Source of the DNA: Neptunicella marina | GTDB taxonomy: Bacteria; Pseudomonadota; Gammaproteobacteria; Enterobacterales; Alteromonadaceae | Assembly: GCF_014270035.1 (NCBI RefSeq) | Contig: NZ_JACNEP010000012.1 | Span: 47,893 to 111,892, forward strand | Reading direction: 5' to 3' | Length of the DNA stretch: 64,000 nucleotides | Shown here: positions 38,980 through 49,773 of the stretch, one piece after another | How the letters are laid out: each line of letters starts with the position of its first letter | Numbering within the stretch: the first letter of the stretch is position 1 | Notes under the pieces: generated by a model | Database searches by the model: none | What the model saw: the letters and a program-made list of their open reading frames with translations, nothing else | Told to the model about the DNA's origin: nothing | Position numbers and translations under genes: made by a program

Positions 38980-39015
38980 CAGGTAACAGACATATCATCT
39001 GTTGCCTGCTTTTCT
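38980..39015 (+). terminator. Intrinsic terminator of chemoreceptor gene
   Basis: The stem CAGGTAACAGA/TCTGTTGCCTG has one G-T pair and a 7-base loop and is followed by CTTTTCTTT. It sits between the chemoreceptor and the convergent GNAT-nitrilase gene. Confidence 0.85.
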
Positions 39016-40539
39016 TTATTTTAGTAACGATACTTTGTACAAATCATGACGTCTGTCGATTAAATTACGTACAGTCCCTTCACTGTGCAGTATTTTGAGT
39101 TTAGCCATATCCAAATCAGAAAAGAGTAACATCTCAGTGTTTGGGGTAGCTTCCGACAAGATCGCATCATGTGGGAATGGGAAATCTGAAGGTGTCAGAA
39201 CCGCAGATTGGCTGTACTGAACATCCAGACTTTCTACTTTGGGTAAATTACCCACACTGCCAGCTATGACTACATAACATTCATTTTCAATTGCACGTGC
39301 CTGAGCACACAAACGCACCCGCAAATAACTGTTTTTGGTATCTGTCCAAAAGGGAACAAACAGTATTTCAACCCCCTGCTCCGCTAAAATACGTGACAAC
39401 TCAGGAAACTCAACGTCGTAACAAATCAGGATCCCAACCCGACCGGCATCGGTTTCAAATACCCTGACTTTATCCCCCCCCTGAATAACCCAGTCATTTT
39501 GCTCATGTGGGGTGATATGTATTTTGCGTTGTTCGTCTACCTTTCCGCTGCGGTGACATAAATAAGATACGTTATAAATATTGCCATCTTCAGCCAGTGG
39601 CATTGATCCGGTAATAATGTTGGCATTATATTCAATCGCCATTTGCGACATACGTTCACGAAAAACTTCAGTATATTCAGCAAGATTACGAATGGCCTCT
39701 GTTTGGGAGGATGCCTTGCGTAACCCCATTAGCGGCGCGTTAAAAAACTCAGGAAAAACAATGAAATCACTTTTATAGTCTGACACCGTATCCACAAAGA
39801 ATTCAATTTGATCAAGCAGCTCCTGCACTGAATTAACTTCTCGCATTAACCACTGTACAGCGCCAACCCGTACAACAGATTTTGGTGAAGTTAATACAAG
39901 GTCGCTGGCTTCATATAAGATATTGTTCCACTCGAGTAAGGTCGCATATCCAACTGATTGCTCATCTTCAGGCAAATATTTTTTTAGCAGACGCTTAACC
40001 TGAAAATCATTGGATAACTGAAAGCTTAATATAGGATCATATATGGATTTATTATCCACTTGCTCGATGTATTCCATTGGGCTCATTTGCGACTTGTAGT
40101 TGTGGTATTTTGGAATACGACCACCCGCCAGAATCGCGCGCAAGTTATATTGACGGCATAGTTCCTTGCGTGCGTCATATAATCGTCTGCCAAGACGCAG
40201 CCCGCGATGTGTGGGTTTAATCACTACATCCAGCCCATAGAGTGCGTCCCCGTCCGGATCATTGTTAACATTATCGTTGCTATCAACAATATCATCATAG
40301 GTATGCGGGTTAGAAAAGCGCGTGTAATCCACCTGTACACTTAACGCAATACCGACTAATTCACCATCATCCAGTATGCCGATTTGCCCTTCAGGAAACT
40401 CATCAATCAGGTACGACATAGTGTGGTCAGGCCATGCACCACCAAGATCCTGGTAACACTCATCCATCAATTGTTTGATTTGCGGATATTGCACCATTGA
40501 CAGGTTACAAATTTCGATACGGGCTTTTTCTAATGGCAT
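39016..40539 (-). CDS. GNAT acetyltransferase-nitrilase fusion protein
   Basis: This 507-residue protein joins two domains. Residues 1-210 form a GNAT-type acetyltransferase with the acetyl-CoA pocket region RGLRLGRRLYDARKE. Residues 222-500 form a carbon-nitrogen hydrolase with the full catalytic triad Glu264 (FPEFF), Lys339 (RKIHITPHE) and Cys373 (LICYDVEFPE). The same architecture is known as a widespread bifunctional family of unproven substrate. Amide hydrolysis or acyl transfer to a small amine is likely. It is not obviously in an operon with the neighbouring genes. Confidence 0.93.
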   Translation of the reverse strand: MPLEKARIEICNLSMVQYPQIKQLMDECYQDLGGAWPDHTMSYLIDEFPEGQIGILDDGELVGIALSVQVDYTRFSNPHTYDDIVDSNDNVNNDPDGDALYGLDVVIKPTHRGLRLGRRLYDARKELCRQYNLRAILAGGRIPKYHNYKSQMSPMEYIEQVDNKSIYDPILSFQLSNDFQVKRLLKKYLPEDEQSVGYATLLEWNNILYEASDLVLTSPKSVVRVGAVQWLMREVNSVQELLDQIEFFVDTVSDYKSDFIVFPEFFNAPLMGLRKASSQTEAIRNLAEYTEVFRERMSQMAIEYNANIITGSMPLAEDGNIYNVSYLCHRSGKVDEQRKIHITPHEQNDWVIQGGDKVRVFETDAGRVGILICYDVEFPELSRILAEQGVEILFVPFWTDTKNSYLRVRLCAQARAIENECYVVIAGSVGNLPKVESLDVQYSQSAVLTPSDFPFPHDAILSEATPNTEMLLFSDLDMAKLKILHSEGTVRNLIDRRHDLYKVSLLK

Positions 40540-40594
40540 ACTGGATAGATTCCTTATACAACGTTGACCTGCTTTACCTTAACAGAAAACCGTT

Positions 40595-41188
40595 TTAGGC
40601 GTCGATTAACCAGCCGCGCTCTGTGGCTATATCAATTTGTTCACAGACAAATTTCCATAGTTTTGGGGCCGCGGTTTGCAAATGCAGATTTCGTTTCAAC
40701 ACCTGTTTTTTTCTAACCTGATGTTGTGACCAACTCCCGCCATTATTTTGCATGTTTTGCAACAACGGCAATACACGATCCATTGATTTGGCAAAACGGG
40801 CATCGGCGGTTTCTGCATCTTCAAATTCTAACCACAAATCCAGAAATTGTTGCGACTGTGTTGCAGGTAATAACCCAAATATGCGTTTAGCTGCAGCTAC
40901 TTCTTTTTGATTTTGTTCTGCGAGGTCAGCGTGTTCACCAAAGGCAAAAGTATCACCTGCATCTATCTCAACAATATCGTGAAGAAGAAGCATGGTAATC
41001 ACACGTGATAAATCGATTTTTTCTTCAGCATAAACAGACAGCACTTGTGCCATTAAAGCGATATGCCAGCTGTGTTCTGCACTGTTTTCAAAACGGTTGT
41101 TATCGCATTTAATCAGCGCTTTTCGATACACTCGCTTTAACTGGTCTAATTCCATAATAAAGTCGAGTTGTTGCTTAAAGTCTTGCAT
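40595..41188 (-). CDS. HD-domain phosphohydrolase (YfbR/HDDC2-like)
   Basis: This 197-residue protein has the HD metal site His39 (SAEHSWH) and His70-Asp71 (LLLHDIVEIDAGDT) and a further Asp in KSMDRVLPLL. These match 5'-deoxynucleotidases of the YfbR/HDDC2 type, which dephosphorylate deoxyribonucleoside monophosphates. The exact substrate is inferred. A strong AGGAG lies upstream of the ATG at 41188. It is 35 bases after the SDR gene on the same strand. Confidence 0.88.
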   Translation of the reverse strand: MQDFKQQLDFIMELDQLKRVYRKALIKCDNNRFENSAEHSWHIALMAQVLSVYAEEKIDLSRVITMLLLHDIVEIDAGDTFAFGEHADLAEQNQKEVAAAKRIFGLLPATQSQQFLDLWLEFEDAETADARFAKSMDRVLPLLQNMQNNGGSWSQHQVRKKQVLKRNLHLQTAAPKLWKFVCEQIDIATERGWLIDA

Positions 41189-41223
41189 GTCACTCCTGAT
41201 AAATAATGATGATAAGACCGGTT

Positions 41224-41886
41224 TTACCAGGGTAAAACGTCACCATTGGCATGCCAGAATGTGCCGGTATTATCTATTGATAACTGGTCAATTCTTTCTA
41301 CAAGACCCTGAGCTGACTGCTCGGCACTTACGTCACCTGCACCGCCAACCATATCCGTTTGTACAAATCCCGGATGCAGAATCGCCACACTAAAACCACT
41401 GGCTTTTAGGTCATTAGCTAAAGAAACCGCACCCGCATTAAGCGCAGCCTTTGACATACGATAACCGTAATATCCACCAGAACCGTTATCCGCCATTGAA
41501 CCCATACGGCTGGTTATCATCACAATTTTTGCATGCTGCGCTAATTGCGACAGTAAAAACTGTGTGAAAACAACCGGCGCCAACGCGTTGACCTGAAACT
41601 GATACATCATGCGGTTACAGTCCATATCATTAATGGTTTCATTACCCAGTACACCCGCGTTATTAATCAGAATATCAATCGTATTTTTACCCAGCGCTTC
41701 CTGCACACGTTGAAAACCAGCGGGTTCTGTCATATTGACTCCACTGATAATGGTCGCACCGGATTTCTCCAGTTCAGGCGAAGGGTGGCGACATACGGCA
41801 AACACCGTATCATTGCGTTTAATAAATTGTTGCGTGAGTGCCAAACCAATTCCGCGGTTTGCCCCTGTTATTAATACATTAGCCAT
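41224..41886 (-). CDS. Short-chain dehydrogenase/reductase (SDR)
   Basis: A 220-residue Rossmann enzyme with the NAD(P)-binding motif TGANRGIG (about 7-14), the NNAGVLG segment and the catalytic Tyr-X-X-X-Lys in YRMSK, with Ser in ITSRMGSM. It resembles the C-factor/sniffer-like group of SDRs. The substrate is unknown. It overlaps the end of kdsB by eight bases, so it is co-expressed with the KDO and lipid A genes, though no link to that pathway is evident. Confidence 0.92.
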   Translation of the reverse strand: MANVLITGANRGIGLALTQQFIKRNDTVFAVCRHPSPELEKSGATIISGVNMTEPAGFQRVQEALGKNTIDILINNAGVLGNETINDMDCNRMMYQFQVNALAPVVFTQFLLSQLAQHAKIVMITSRMGSMADNGSGGYYGYRMSKAALNAGAVSLANDLKASGFSVAILHPGFVQTDMVGGAGDVSAEQSAQGLVERIDQLSIDNTGTFWHANGDVLPW

Positions 41887-42640
41887 GTGTCACTTCCTTT
41901 AAAATTCGTTGCAAATCGGCAGGTGTATCAACCCCGGCAGGCGGTAATTCACGGGCAATGTCCACATGAATCCGTTCGCCATGCCATAACACTCTGAGTT
42001 GCTCTAAAGACTCTATTTGCTCAATGCCTGAGGGCGGTAAATTAATATATTGTTTTATAAATCCGGCTTTATAGGCGTAAATACCGATATGTCGCAGATA
42101 AAAGTCACCAATTTCGTCAATAAACTCTTCATCCATAAAACGATTACGATCATAAGGAATCGTGGCGCGACTAAAATACAAGGCATAACCCAGTTTATCA
42201 GTTACCACTTTTACTGCATTTGGATTAAAGGCCTCTTCTGCTTCATCTATTTTAACGCCAAGAGTTGCCATCGAAGCAGCCTGATATTGATGCAGATTCT
42301 CTGCCACCTGAATAATATTGGCCGCCGGTACAAAAGGCTCGTCTCCCTGAACATTGACGACTACTTCATCATTGTTTAATTGCAATAGTTCGACTACTTC
42401 AGCAAGACGTTCGGTACCGGATTCATGGTGACTGCCCGTCATACAGACATTACCACCAAACCCTTCTACGGCTTGTTTAATTCTTTCATCATCGGTTGCT
42501 ACCCAGATCTGCTCAGCCCCGGCTTCCTGTGCACGTTCATAAACATGTTGCACCATGGGTTTACCATGAATATCAGCCAGGGGTTTTCCGGGAAAACGGG
42601 TTGATGCATAACGTGCAGGGATAACAACGGTGAATTTCAT
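41879..42640 (-). CDS. kdsB: 3-deoxy-manno-octulosonate cytidylyltransferase KdsB
   Basis: This 253-residue enzyme activates KDO with CTP for attachment to lipid A. It has the nucleotidyltransferase start [20 protein letters not shown], and [11 protein letters not shown] and [14 protein letters not shown] in place. It belongs to the run comEC-msbA-lpxK-Trm112-kdsB, all on the minus strand with overlaps or tiny gaps. It follows the Trm112-like gene by two bases. Confidence 0.97.
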   Translation of the reverse strand: MKFTVVIPARYASTRFPGKPLADIHGKPMVQHVYERAQEAGAEQIWVATDDERIKQAVEGFGGNVCMTGSHHESGTERLAEVVELLQLNNDEVVVNVQGDEPFVPAANIIQVAENLHQYQAASMATLGVKIDEAEEAFNPNAVKVVTDKLGYALYFSRATIPYDRNRFMDEEFIDEIGDFYLRHIGIYAYKAGFIKQYINLPPSGIEQIESLEQLRVLWHGERIHVDIARELPPAGVDTPADLQRILKEVTHG

Positions 42641-42642
42641 GA

Positions 42643-42837
42643 TTATTCCTTAATCTGTTCTAACTCATCACTACTTAAATTACGTGCCTCATTTTCCAGC
42701 AATACAGGGATGTTATCCCGAATGGGGTATGCCAGCTTGTCAAAGCGACATATCAATTCATTGTCATTACTTAATTGTAATTTTCCTTTGCACACAGGAC
42801 AGGCCAGTATAGTGAGTAAACTTTTATCGAATGCCAT
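42643..42837 (-). CDS. Trm112 family protein (YcaR-like)
   Basis: A 64-residue protein with [14 protein letters not shown] and the second half [22 protein letters not shown], matching the YcaR/UPF0434 form between lpxK and kdsB in gammaproteobacteria. In this copy only one Cys-X-X-Cys knuckle is present. It overlaps the lpxK end by 14 bases. The role in bacteria is poorly known. Confidence 0.93.
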   Translation of the reverse strand: MAFDKSLLTILACPVCKGKLQLSNDNELICRFDKLAYPIRDNIPVLLENEARNLSSDELEQIKE

Positions 42838-43810
42838 GAGTTTTTATCGCCTTTATTTTTTTTAAAAAAAGTTGTCGAAATTCTTCGGTCAACTTAGCAC
42901 TGACCGGCAGGTACCACCAATCATCCGCAGCAAAGTCTTTACACTTAACCGCATCTTTTTCAGTCATGATCACTGTACCTTGTGGTAAGTCCTGTTGCTT
43001 AAACGCATGGTGATCTGCAAACGTAAGGCATTGTTTGAGTTTTACCTGCCTGGATTTAAGCAAATCAAAAAAGCGTTGTGGATTACCAATCGCGGCAACG
43101 GCTGTCACTTCAGATTTTAAATCGCTTAATGACTGACTTTTACTTGGATGTTTGATATTGACTAACCGACCGGACTCAAGTGACATCAGAAAATCACCTT
43201 TTCGTACCATGCCGCCATTAATCACCACAAAATCAACCTGTTCCAAACGTTCTGCGCTTTCGCGTAACGGGCCCATAGGTAACAAATAATTGTTTCCCAG
43301 CCTTCTCTGACCGTCCATAACAACAATCTCGATATCACGTTCCAAAGCGTAATGTTGCAAACCATCATCACACAAAATCACATCACAACGATGTTGCTTC
43401 AACAAAAAGTCACCACCACGCGCACGATTCGGGTCTATCACTATCGGACATTGTACATGTTGACGCATAAGAGCCGGTTCATCGCCTACGTTTGCAGGCG
43501 AATCGGATTCAGCAACAAAATGTGGATAATCAATATTTTTGCCACCATAACCTCGTGACAAAATGCCCGGATGGTAACCTTCCTGACGCAACAACTGCGC
43601 TAATCGAATTACCAGAGGCGTTTTACCTGTTCCACCTACACTGATATTGCCGACTATGATAACTGGCACGGACAGACGATGCGTTCGACGCCAACCATTT
43701 TGGTAACTAATCCGACGTACCGTAGAAATTAACCAAAATAGTGCGGTTACAGGCCACAACAGCCAGACAACAGGATTTTTGTTATACCAGCACTTTTCCA
43801 GAAAACTCAT
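42824..43810 (-). CDS. lpxK: Tetraacyldisaccharide 4'-kinase LpxK
   Basis: This 328-residue inner-membrane-associated kinase phosphorylates the lipid A precursor at the 4' position. It has an N-terminal membrane anchor ([17 protein letters not shown]) and the P-loop [13 protein letters not shown] (Lys at about 63), followed by ILSRGYGGK and [18 protein letters not shown]. It overlaps msbA by ATGA (43807-43810), so the kinase and the flippase are co-translated. Confidence 0.97.
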   Translation of the reverse strand: MSFLEKCWYNKNPVVWLLWPVTALFWLISTVRRISYQNGWRRTHRLSVPVIIVGNISVGGTGKTPLVIRLAQLLRQEGYHPGILSRGYGGKNIDYPHFVAESDSPANVGDEPALMRQHVQCPIVIDPNRARGGDFLLKQHRCDVILCDDGLQHYALERDIEIVVMDGQRRLGNNYLLPMGPLRESAERLEQVDFVVINGGMVRKGDFLMSLESGRLVNIKHPSKSQSLSDLKSEVTAVAAIGNPQRFFDLLKSRQVKLKQCLTFADHHAFKQQDLPQGTVIMTEKDAVKCKDFAADDWWYLPVSAKLTEEFRQLFLKKIKAIKTHGIR

Positions 43811-45552
43811 TTAGACTCCATAAATTGCATTTGATGAAGTGATGCATAATGTCCATCTTTCGCCAACAGAGACTGATGATCTCCCTGCTCAATAATTTCT
43901 CCCTGCTCAATAACCAGGATCTGATCCGCTTTTTCAATCGTGGACAAACGATGGGCTATAACAATGCTGGTTCGTCCTTGTTGCAGGACATCCAGCGCAT
44001 CCTGAATAAGTCGTTCTGACTCAGTATCCAAAGCAGACGTAGCTTCATCTAAAATCAATACCGGGGCATTAGTTAAAATAGCACGGGCAATGGCGATCCG
44101 CTGTCGCTGACCTCCAGACAACATCAGGCCATTTTCACCAACCTGTGTATCCAGCCCCAAAGGAAAATTATCACTGAATTCCAGTACATGAGCGGTTCTG
44201 GCAGCTTCGATTATTTGCTCACGAGTGGCATTATCGGCTCCGTAAGCGATATTGTTGGCGATTGTGTCGCTAAATAAGATAACTTGCTGAGAAACCAATG
44301 CGAACTGACGTCTCAGATCCTTGAGGTTTAGTTGCTGTATATCCTGTTCATCCAGTGTAATTGTGCCATGGTCAGGCTGATAGAAACGGGTAATTAAGCT
44401 GGAGATGGTTGACTTACCGCTACCTGAGCGCCCAACAAGCGCCAGTGTCTGACCATGGGATAAGTCAAAACTGATATCACGCAGAGCGTGTTGTTCTTTC
44501 CCTGGATAAGTGAAATCCACCTTGTCGAAACGAATATTCCCCTGCGCTTTTTGCAAAGAAACCACACCACTATCCTTTTCAGTAGCGCGGTCAAGAATAT
44601 CGAAAATGCTTGAACAGGCTGCCATACCACGCTGAAAATCACTATTTATTGTAGTTAGCTGTTTCAGTGGTTTTAACAACATAATCATATTTACCACCAC
44701 CTGAGTAAAAATCCCCGGTGTTAAATGCTCAACCATTTGCGGTACGCTGGCGATATAAAGCACCACAGCCAATGCAATTGACGCAATAATCTGAATAGAA
44801 CTTACGCTTAAAATCTGTGCTACCAACAGTTTCATCACTTGCTGACGATTATAGTTATTGCGCTGAGCAAATTTCCGTTGCTCTTTATCCTGCCCCCCAA
44901 ACATCAGTACAACTTTATGCCCCTTTACCGCTTGTTCAACATTGGCTGTAAGGTTGCCCATTGCATCCTGAATGCTGCGGCTGACTTTCCGAAAACGCTT
45001 GCTGACAACAGACACAACCAGCGCTACGGCGGGTCCGATTAGTAAAAACACCAGAGACAATTGCCAGGAGTAATAGAACATAGCGATTAATAATCCAACG
45101 ACAAATGCCCCCTCTCTCACCATGGTTGCCAGCGCTTTACCCGCGGCATTAGCGACTTGTTCGGTATCATAAATTACTTTGGAAATCAGACTTCCAGCAG
45201 AGTTGCTATCGTGAAAGCTGACTGGCAAATGTAAATAATGCTCAAACAACTGTTGTCGAAAATTCATCACTACTTTGTTACCAATCCAGCCCAGGGTATA
45301 AGTCCCCATAAAATTGAACAGGCCGCGAAGAATAAAAATGGGCACCACAAACCAGGCCGCCATTCGTAAAAACTCGTAATTGCCACCGCCCAAACTATCA
45401 TCGATCAAGGGTTTTAGCTGCGCAATAACCAGTGCATCGAGTAACGCATATCCAATCATGCCAATGGCAGAAACCAAAAAGGCCAGCTTAAAGTGACGCA
45501 AATATTGACTAAAACGACGAAATGTCGCCAATGATGTTTGTTTTTCGTTCAT
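43807..45552 (-). CDS. msbA: Lipid A export ATP-binding/permease MsbA
   Basis: This 581-residue ABC half-transporter flips lipid A-core across the inner membrane. Six membrane helices precede the ATPase with Walker A GRSGSGKST (about residue 374), signature LSGGQRQRIAIARA, Walker B LILDEATSALD and the switch His in IAHRLST. The open frame extends to 45612, but ATG at 45552 gives the normal length and N-terminus. It follows comEC on the minus strand by about 100 bases. Confidence 0.97.
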   Translation of the reverse strand: MNEKQTSLATFRRFSQYLRHFKLAFLVSAIGMIGYALLDALVIAQLKPLIDDSLGGGNYEFLRMAAWFVVPIFILRGLFNFMGTYTLGWIGNKVVMNFRQQLFEHYLHLPVSFHDSNSAGSLISKVIYDTEQVANAAGKALATMVREGAFVVGLLIAMFYYSWQLSLVFLLIGPAVALVVSVVSKRFRKVSRSIQDAMGNLTANVEQAVKGHKVVLMFGGQDKEQRKFAQRNNYNRQQVMKLLVAQILSVSSIQIIASIALAVVLYIASVPQMVEHLTPGIFTQVVVNMIMLLKPLKQLTTINSDFQRGMAACSSIFDILDRATEKDSGVVSLQKAQGNIRFDKVDFTYPGKEQHALRDISFDLSHGQTLALVGRSGSGKSTISSLITRFYQPDHGTITLDEQDIQQLNLKDLRRQFALVSQQVILFSDTIANNIAYGADNATREQIIEAARTAHVLEFSDNFPLGLDTQVGENGLMLSGGQRQRIAIARAILTNAPVLILDEATSALDTESERLIQDALDVLQQGRTSIVIAHRLSTIEKADQILVIEQGEIIEQGDHQSLLAKDGHYASLHQMQFMESK

Positions 45553-45656
45553 GTTTTCTCGATAAACGTGATTTACGAGGTCTATTGTACCGTTGGCAAT
45601 AAAATTACCCAACTATCAAAGACATATTTAACAAAAAGATGCTTAATCAGCCGCTG

Positions 45657-47918
45657 TCACTGATTTGCATACCAGTATGGCAGGGTATCCTTTCTGAAGG
45701 TTTTTACCTTAATCGTTCGCTCAATAATAAAGCTAATCTGTCCTGTTTTAGCAGTATTTAAGGTGACTATATGGTTATCTTTATAACGTTTTACAACCTC
45801 AGGGCGCGGAAATTGCCACCGATTCAGATAACCTGTGCTGAACACTGCAAACTCGGGCATAACCCGCTGAATAAACGCTGTCGATGATGAGCTTTTACTC
45901 CCATGATGAGGCACCAGTAAAATATCTGCTTTTAATTGTATTGGAGTCTTCTCAACCAATTCCAGCTCTGACTTGCGTTCAATATCCCCTGCAAATAAAA
46001 CACTGTGATGCCCATCGGAAATGTGAATAACACAGGAGCGGTTGTTTTCAGACTCCTTTAACGCAGCAGGTGGCCATAACAACCTAATCGTCAGAGATTG
46101 CCATTTTAATTGTTTTCCATGAACACAGCTGTCAGTGTTAGACATGACTTTTGCATCAGGATAGTGTGTTGACAACGGCCTCAGTGAGCCATCATGGTCC
46201 ATATCGTGGTGAGTTATAAAGATATAATCCGGAGCCTGCAGGCCTTTTCGCTGTATGAGTGGCAATATAACGGCGTCAGCCATATTAAAGCCACTGTTGT
46301 AGGAAGGGCCAGTATCAATCACTATCGTCTTACCGTTACGACTAACAACCGCTGCTGCCCCCTGACCGACATCAAGTACCTCTATACGCCACTGTTCGCT
46401 GAAAACCGGCATTAAATAACTAAGAAATGGTACACATAACAAAACAGCAATAAGTCCTCGCCACTTAAAGGCTGGGATGATACAAATAAACAAACCAATT
46501 CCCATCATAAACCAGACAGCTAAAGGTGGCGCAGGGACTTGCATAACAGCAACCGATTCAGACAAATAACTTAACCCTTTCACTCCCAGTGTAATTGCCT
46601 TATCCACCAACCCAAACAGATATTGTGCTCCCGCAGGATAGACAGGCAGCAGACATAATCCGGCAAGGCAAACAGGTACCATTATTAACGTTACCAAAGG
46701 TACTGCCAAAAAATTTGCCAATGGAGAAATAAGACTAATAAAACCAAACTGCCAGGCCACCATCGGGATCATTAAAATACACAACCCCAGTTGTAATCTC
46801 GCGGCAATTAAAAAACGTTGCCAGTTCCCCCCACTTTGGCTGGTGACAGGCCACTTCCATAAAATAACGCCAATCAAACACACAGCATAAAAACTAAGCC
46901 AGAAACTGGCGGTTAAAATACTAAGCGGACTCACCAGTAACACCAATGCACAGCAACATATAATCAGTCTTCGCAATCCCAAATGCTTGGCATATATCAT
47001 TAAAACACTGACTAAAACCAACATAAGGCAGGCACGTAACGTAGGTAAACTCATGCCCGCCAGAAACGAGTACAAACAGGCAACAATAGTGGCAAAAACC
47101 GCAGAGATCAGACGCAGATTAGTCTGCTTTCGGCTAAAAGGCGCAAGACATAGAGGCAGGAGCAAAAAAACTAAAGAGGCGACTATGCCCAAATGCAATC
47201 CGGATATAGCAACTAAATGTGCGACGCCCGTGTGTTGCAGCAATGTCCAGTCTTGCGTGTCAAGTAATCCCCGATATCCCAGTGTAAGTGCAGCTATCCA
47301 ACCTTTGTTTTTTAGATTGAGTTCAATCAATGTATTTAATAACGATTGTCGCCAGCTAATTGAATCGTCGATAATTTTTGGCCGCAATTGACTAACCTGA
47401 TAACCGGTCGCTCTTATTCCCTTGCTAATCAGCCATTGTTGATAATGAAATCCAACATCATTCGCCAGTGAATGTGCAGGTTTGAGTCTTAATTGCATAA
47501 GCAGGGTTTGCCCCTGACCGGGTATGAAAGCGGGTTGATGCCAGCTTATCCTGACTTTTACGTTATCACTTTTGATATTCAGTCCGTTAATTTTGTGGAC
47601 TTTGAGTGTGAAGCGCAGAGATTCGTCTGGTGTTACCAGTGTGTGGACCTGCCCTTCAACTTGCAGGGTTTTCGAGATTAATAATGAAGGAAGTGTCCAG
47701 TTAGTAGCGTGATAAGCATTAAATTGTAACCACAACATACCTGTAATCAAACCAGTCACAAACCGCCATTTTGTGTGCATACAACACACAAGGGCGATAA
47801 GCACCAAAACAACGGTTTGTATGGTTGATAGCAATGAGGTCCAGTAAAGCGAAGAAAGGATGCCTGTGATAAAACCCACAAGCAGGTTAACCAAGACCCG
47901 CCCCCGGATCCTGGTCAA
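45657..47918 (-). CDS. comEC: DNA uptake channel ComEC/Rec2
   Basis: A 753-residue protein forming the inner-membrane channel for single-stranded DNA during natural transformation. It has N-terminal hydrophobic helices and a DUF4131-like soluble domain, the competence domain with VAHLVAISGLHLGIVASLV, many helices, and a C-terminal metallo-beta-lactamase domain with VLDVGQGAAAVV, ITHHDMDHDGSL and VPHHGSKSSS. The reading frame is uninterrupted and the length is normal, so the gene looks functional. The start at 47918 is TTG with no clear ribosome-binding site, and a TTG eight codons in is an alternative. It stands ahead of msbA. Confidence 0.93.
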   Translation of the reverse strand: MTRIRGRVLVNLLVGFITGILSSLYWTSLLSTIQTVVLVLIALVCCMHTKWRFVTGLITGMLWLQFNAYHATNWTLPSLLISKTLQVEGQVHTLVTPDESLRFTLKVHKINGLNIKSDNVKVRISWHQPAFIPGQGQTLLMQLRLKPAHSLANDVGFHYQQWLISKGIRATGYQVSQLRPKIIDDSISWRQSLLNTLIELNLKNKGWIAALTLGYRGLLDTQDWTLLQHTGVAHLVAISGLHLGIVASLVFLLLPLCLAPFSRKQTNLRLISAVFATIVACLYSFLAGMSLPTLRACLMLVLVSVLMIYAKHLGLRRLIICCCALVLLVSPLSILTASFWLSFYAVCLIGVILWKWPVTSQSGGNWQRFLIAARLQLGLCILMIPMVAWQFGFISLISPLANFLAVPLVTLIMVPVCLAGLCLLPVYPAGAQYLFGLVDKAITLGVKGLSYLSESVAVMQVPAPPLAVWFMMGIGLFICIIPAFKWRGLIAVLLCVPFLSYLMPVFSEQWRIEVLDVGQGAAAVVSRNGKTIVIDTGPSYNSGFNMADAVILPLIQRKGLQAPDYIFITHHDMDHDGSLRPLSTHYPDAKVMSNTDSCVHGKQLKWQSLTIRLLWPPAALKESENNRSCVIHISDGHHSVLFAGDIERKSELELVEKTPIQLKADILLVPHHGSKSSSSTAFIQRVMPEFAVFSTGYLNRWQFPRPEVVKRYKDNHIVTLNTAKTGQISFIIERTIKVKTFRKDTLPYWYANQ

Positions 47919-47926
47919 TCATGGTA

Positions 47927-49477
47927 TTACGCGTTATTAAATGTCTTGGAAAGAGAGGCAATTTTGTCTACCTCTTCACTTAACTGAGTAGCAATCTGAT
48001 CCACTTTCTCAGCACTCATAAACGTATTGTCAGCCCCGGCGCTAATACGTTGCAGGTTCTGGCTAATCTCTTCACATACTTGCTCTTGCTGGTCTGTAGC
48101 CGTTGCTATTTGCATGGTATTTTCGGTTACCTCCTGCATCAAATCGTAAATATCATTAATGGCAGTTGCTGATTCTCCCGCATTTTCCACGCAACTCTCT
48201 GCCTGATGTTTACTTTCTTGCATGACTGCAACCCATTCCTGAATGGTTTTTTGCATACCTTCCAGATTTTTATGGATATTGGTGGTTGACTGCTGCGTTC
48301 GAGATGACAAGGCCCTTACTTCATCGGCAACAACGGCAAAACCACGCCCCTGCTCACCTGCACGCGCCGCTTCAATAGCCGCATTTAACGCCAGCAAGTT
48401 GGTTTGTTCCGCGATTGCCTCAATTTCGCTCATGGTTTCACCCACTTTTTCAGCTTCAGCAACCAGTTTATTTGCTGAGCTTGCCGCCTGCTCTACTGTA
48501 TTTGCCAGTGTCTGTATCTTATTAGTACTGTTGGAAATTAAACTGCGGGTATTAGCACATTGCTCCCGGGTTTTATTAACCGTTTCACTGGTTTCAGCGG
48601 TATTTCTGGCGATATCCTGTGAGGTAGTCGTCATTTGATTAATGGCAGTGGCAATTTGCTGAACTTCTGTGGTCTGCGCTTCAATACTTTGTTTAGCATC
48701 AGTGGCTGAGGTTCGCATTTCACGCGCTAATGTCTGTAAATCCTGCCCCTGTGCCTGAGTCATGCCCAGAATGGTTCGGATTTTTGCCCGGGCAATCTTA
48801 ATAGCAAAATCCAGCACAGAAACGGCACCTTTACCTGAATAGACAAAACGACTGACGCTGTCGAAATGGTTTTTCATTTCGGTACTGGTTGAGCTCAGGT
48901 TAAGTAATTCATTTTTAAACAAGATAAGTAAAAATAATGGAGATAATAACGCGGGTAATAAACTGGCCCAGCCTAGTGTTGCCCCACAAACAATCGCAAA
49001 AATAAGGGTTAATCCACTGGCAATTGCCCATTTTTGGGTGGTTGAAACCTCTTTTACAGCAGACATTTTGCCGCTGTTTACTGCACTGTAAAGTTCGGAC
49101 GCGCGCTGTTTTAATTCCTCACTGGGCCGGGTTCTAACCGATTGATACCCAACTACGTTGCCATTACGGTAAACAGGTGTAACAAATGCATCAACCCAGT
49201 AGTGATCACCGTTTTTACAGCGATTTTTTACTACACCACGCCAGGAGCGTCCCTTTTTGAGATTATCCCACAAATCCTTAAACGCTGCGGCCGGCATATC
49301 AGGATGGCGAACCAGATTGTGATTTTTACGAAGCAATTCTTCTTTGCTATAACCACTGACATTGATAAAAGTCTGGTTAGCAAACTGGATAATGCCTCTG
49401 GTATCGGTAATACTCACCAAATCTTCATCCTGAGGAACAATCACTTCACGACCGGTTACTGACTCATTTCTGCGCAT
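47927..49477 (-). CDS. PAS-containing Aer-like chemoreceptor
   Basis: A 516-residue chemoreceptor. An N-terminal PAS domain (about 17-125, [22 protein letters not shown] and [14 protein letters not shown]) is followed by two close hydrophobic segments (about 150-190) and the signalling domain with [23 protein letters not shown]. This matches the aerotaxis receptor Aer, which senses redox through FAD bound to PAS. The FAD call is by family. It ends nine bases before comEC starts on the same strand, but the functions are unrelated. Confidence 0.92.
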   Translation of the reverse strand: MRRNESVTGREVIVPQDEDLVSITDTRGIIQFANQTFINVSGYSKEELLRKNHNLVRHPDMPAAAFKDLWDNLKKGRSWRGVVKNRCKNGDHYWVDAFVTPVYRNGNVVGYQSVRTRPSEELKQRASELYSAVNSGKMSAVKEVSTTQKWAIASGLTLIFAIVCGATLGWASLLPALLSPLFLLILFKNELLNLSSTSTEMKNHFDSVSRFVYSGKGAVSVLDFAIKIARAKIRTILGMTQAQGQDLQTLAREMRTSATDAKQSIEAQTTEVQQIATAINQMTTTSQDIARNTAETSETVNKTREQCANTRSLISNSTNKIQTLANTVEQAASSANKLVAEAEKVGETMSEIEAIAEQTNLLALNAAIEAARAGEQGRGFAVVADEVRALSSRTQQSTTNIHKNLEGMQKTIQEWVAVMQESKHQAESCVENAGESATAINDIYDLMQEVTENTMQIATATDQQEQVCEEISQNLQRISAGADNTFMSAEKVDQIATQLSEEVDKIASLSKTFNNA

Positions 49478-49773
49478 TGAACAATCCTATTAAAAGCTAC
49501 TACCTTGGTCCCTAATCGGAACGATTGGCAATTAAGAGGTTAATTTTAGTTTATTTACTATTTTCTGTTCGAAAGGTTTTACAGTTGCCAAACACCCCTC
49601 GCTTAGCCTAGACTTCCCGCTTGCAACACGTCTTCTGGCCGAACCTTTTCCAGTTATTTTCGTCATAATGTATGTTTACCCATGACCAGAAAATAAAACA
49701 TCCTGAGTGTCATAATTTTGCAAGCCTGATACTGCAGGATGACGAGGCCTAAACCTTTCAGATGTAGGATAGT

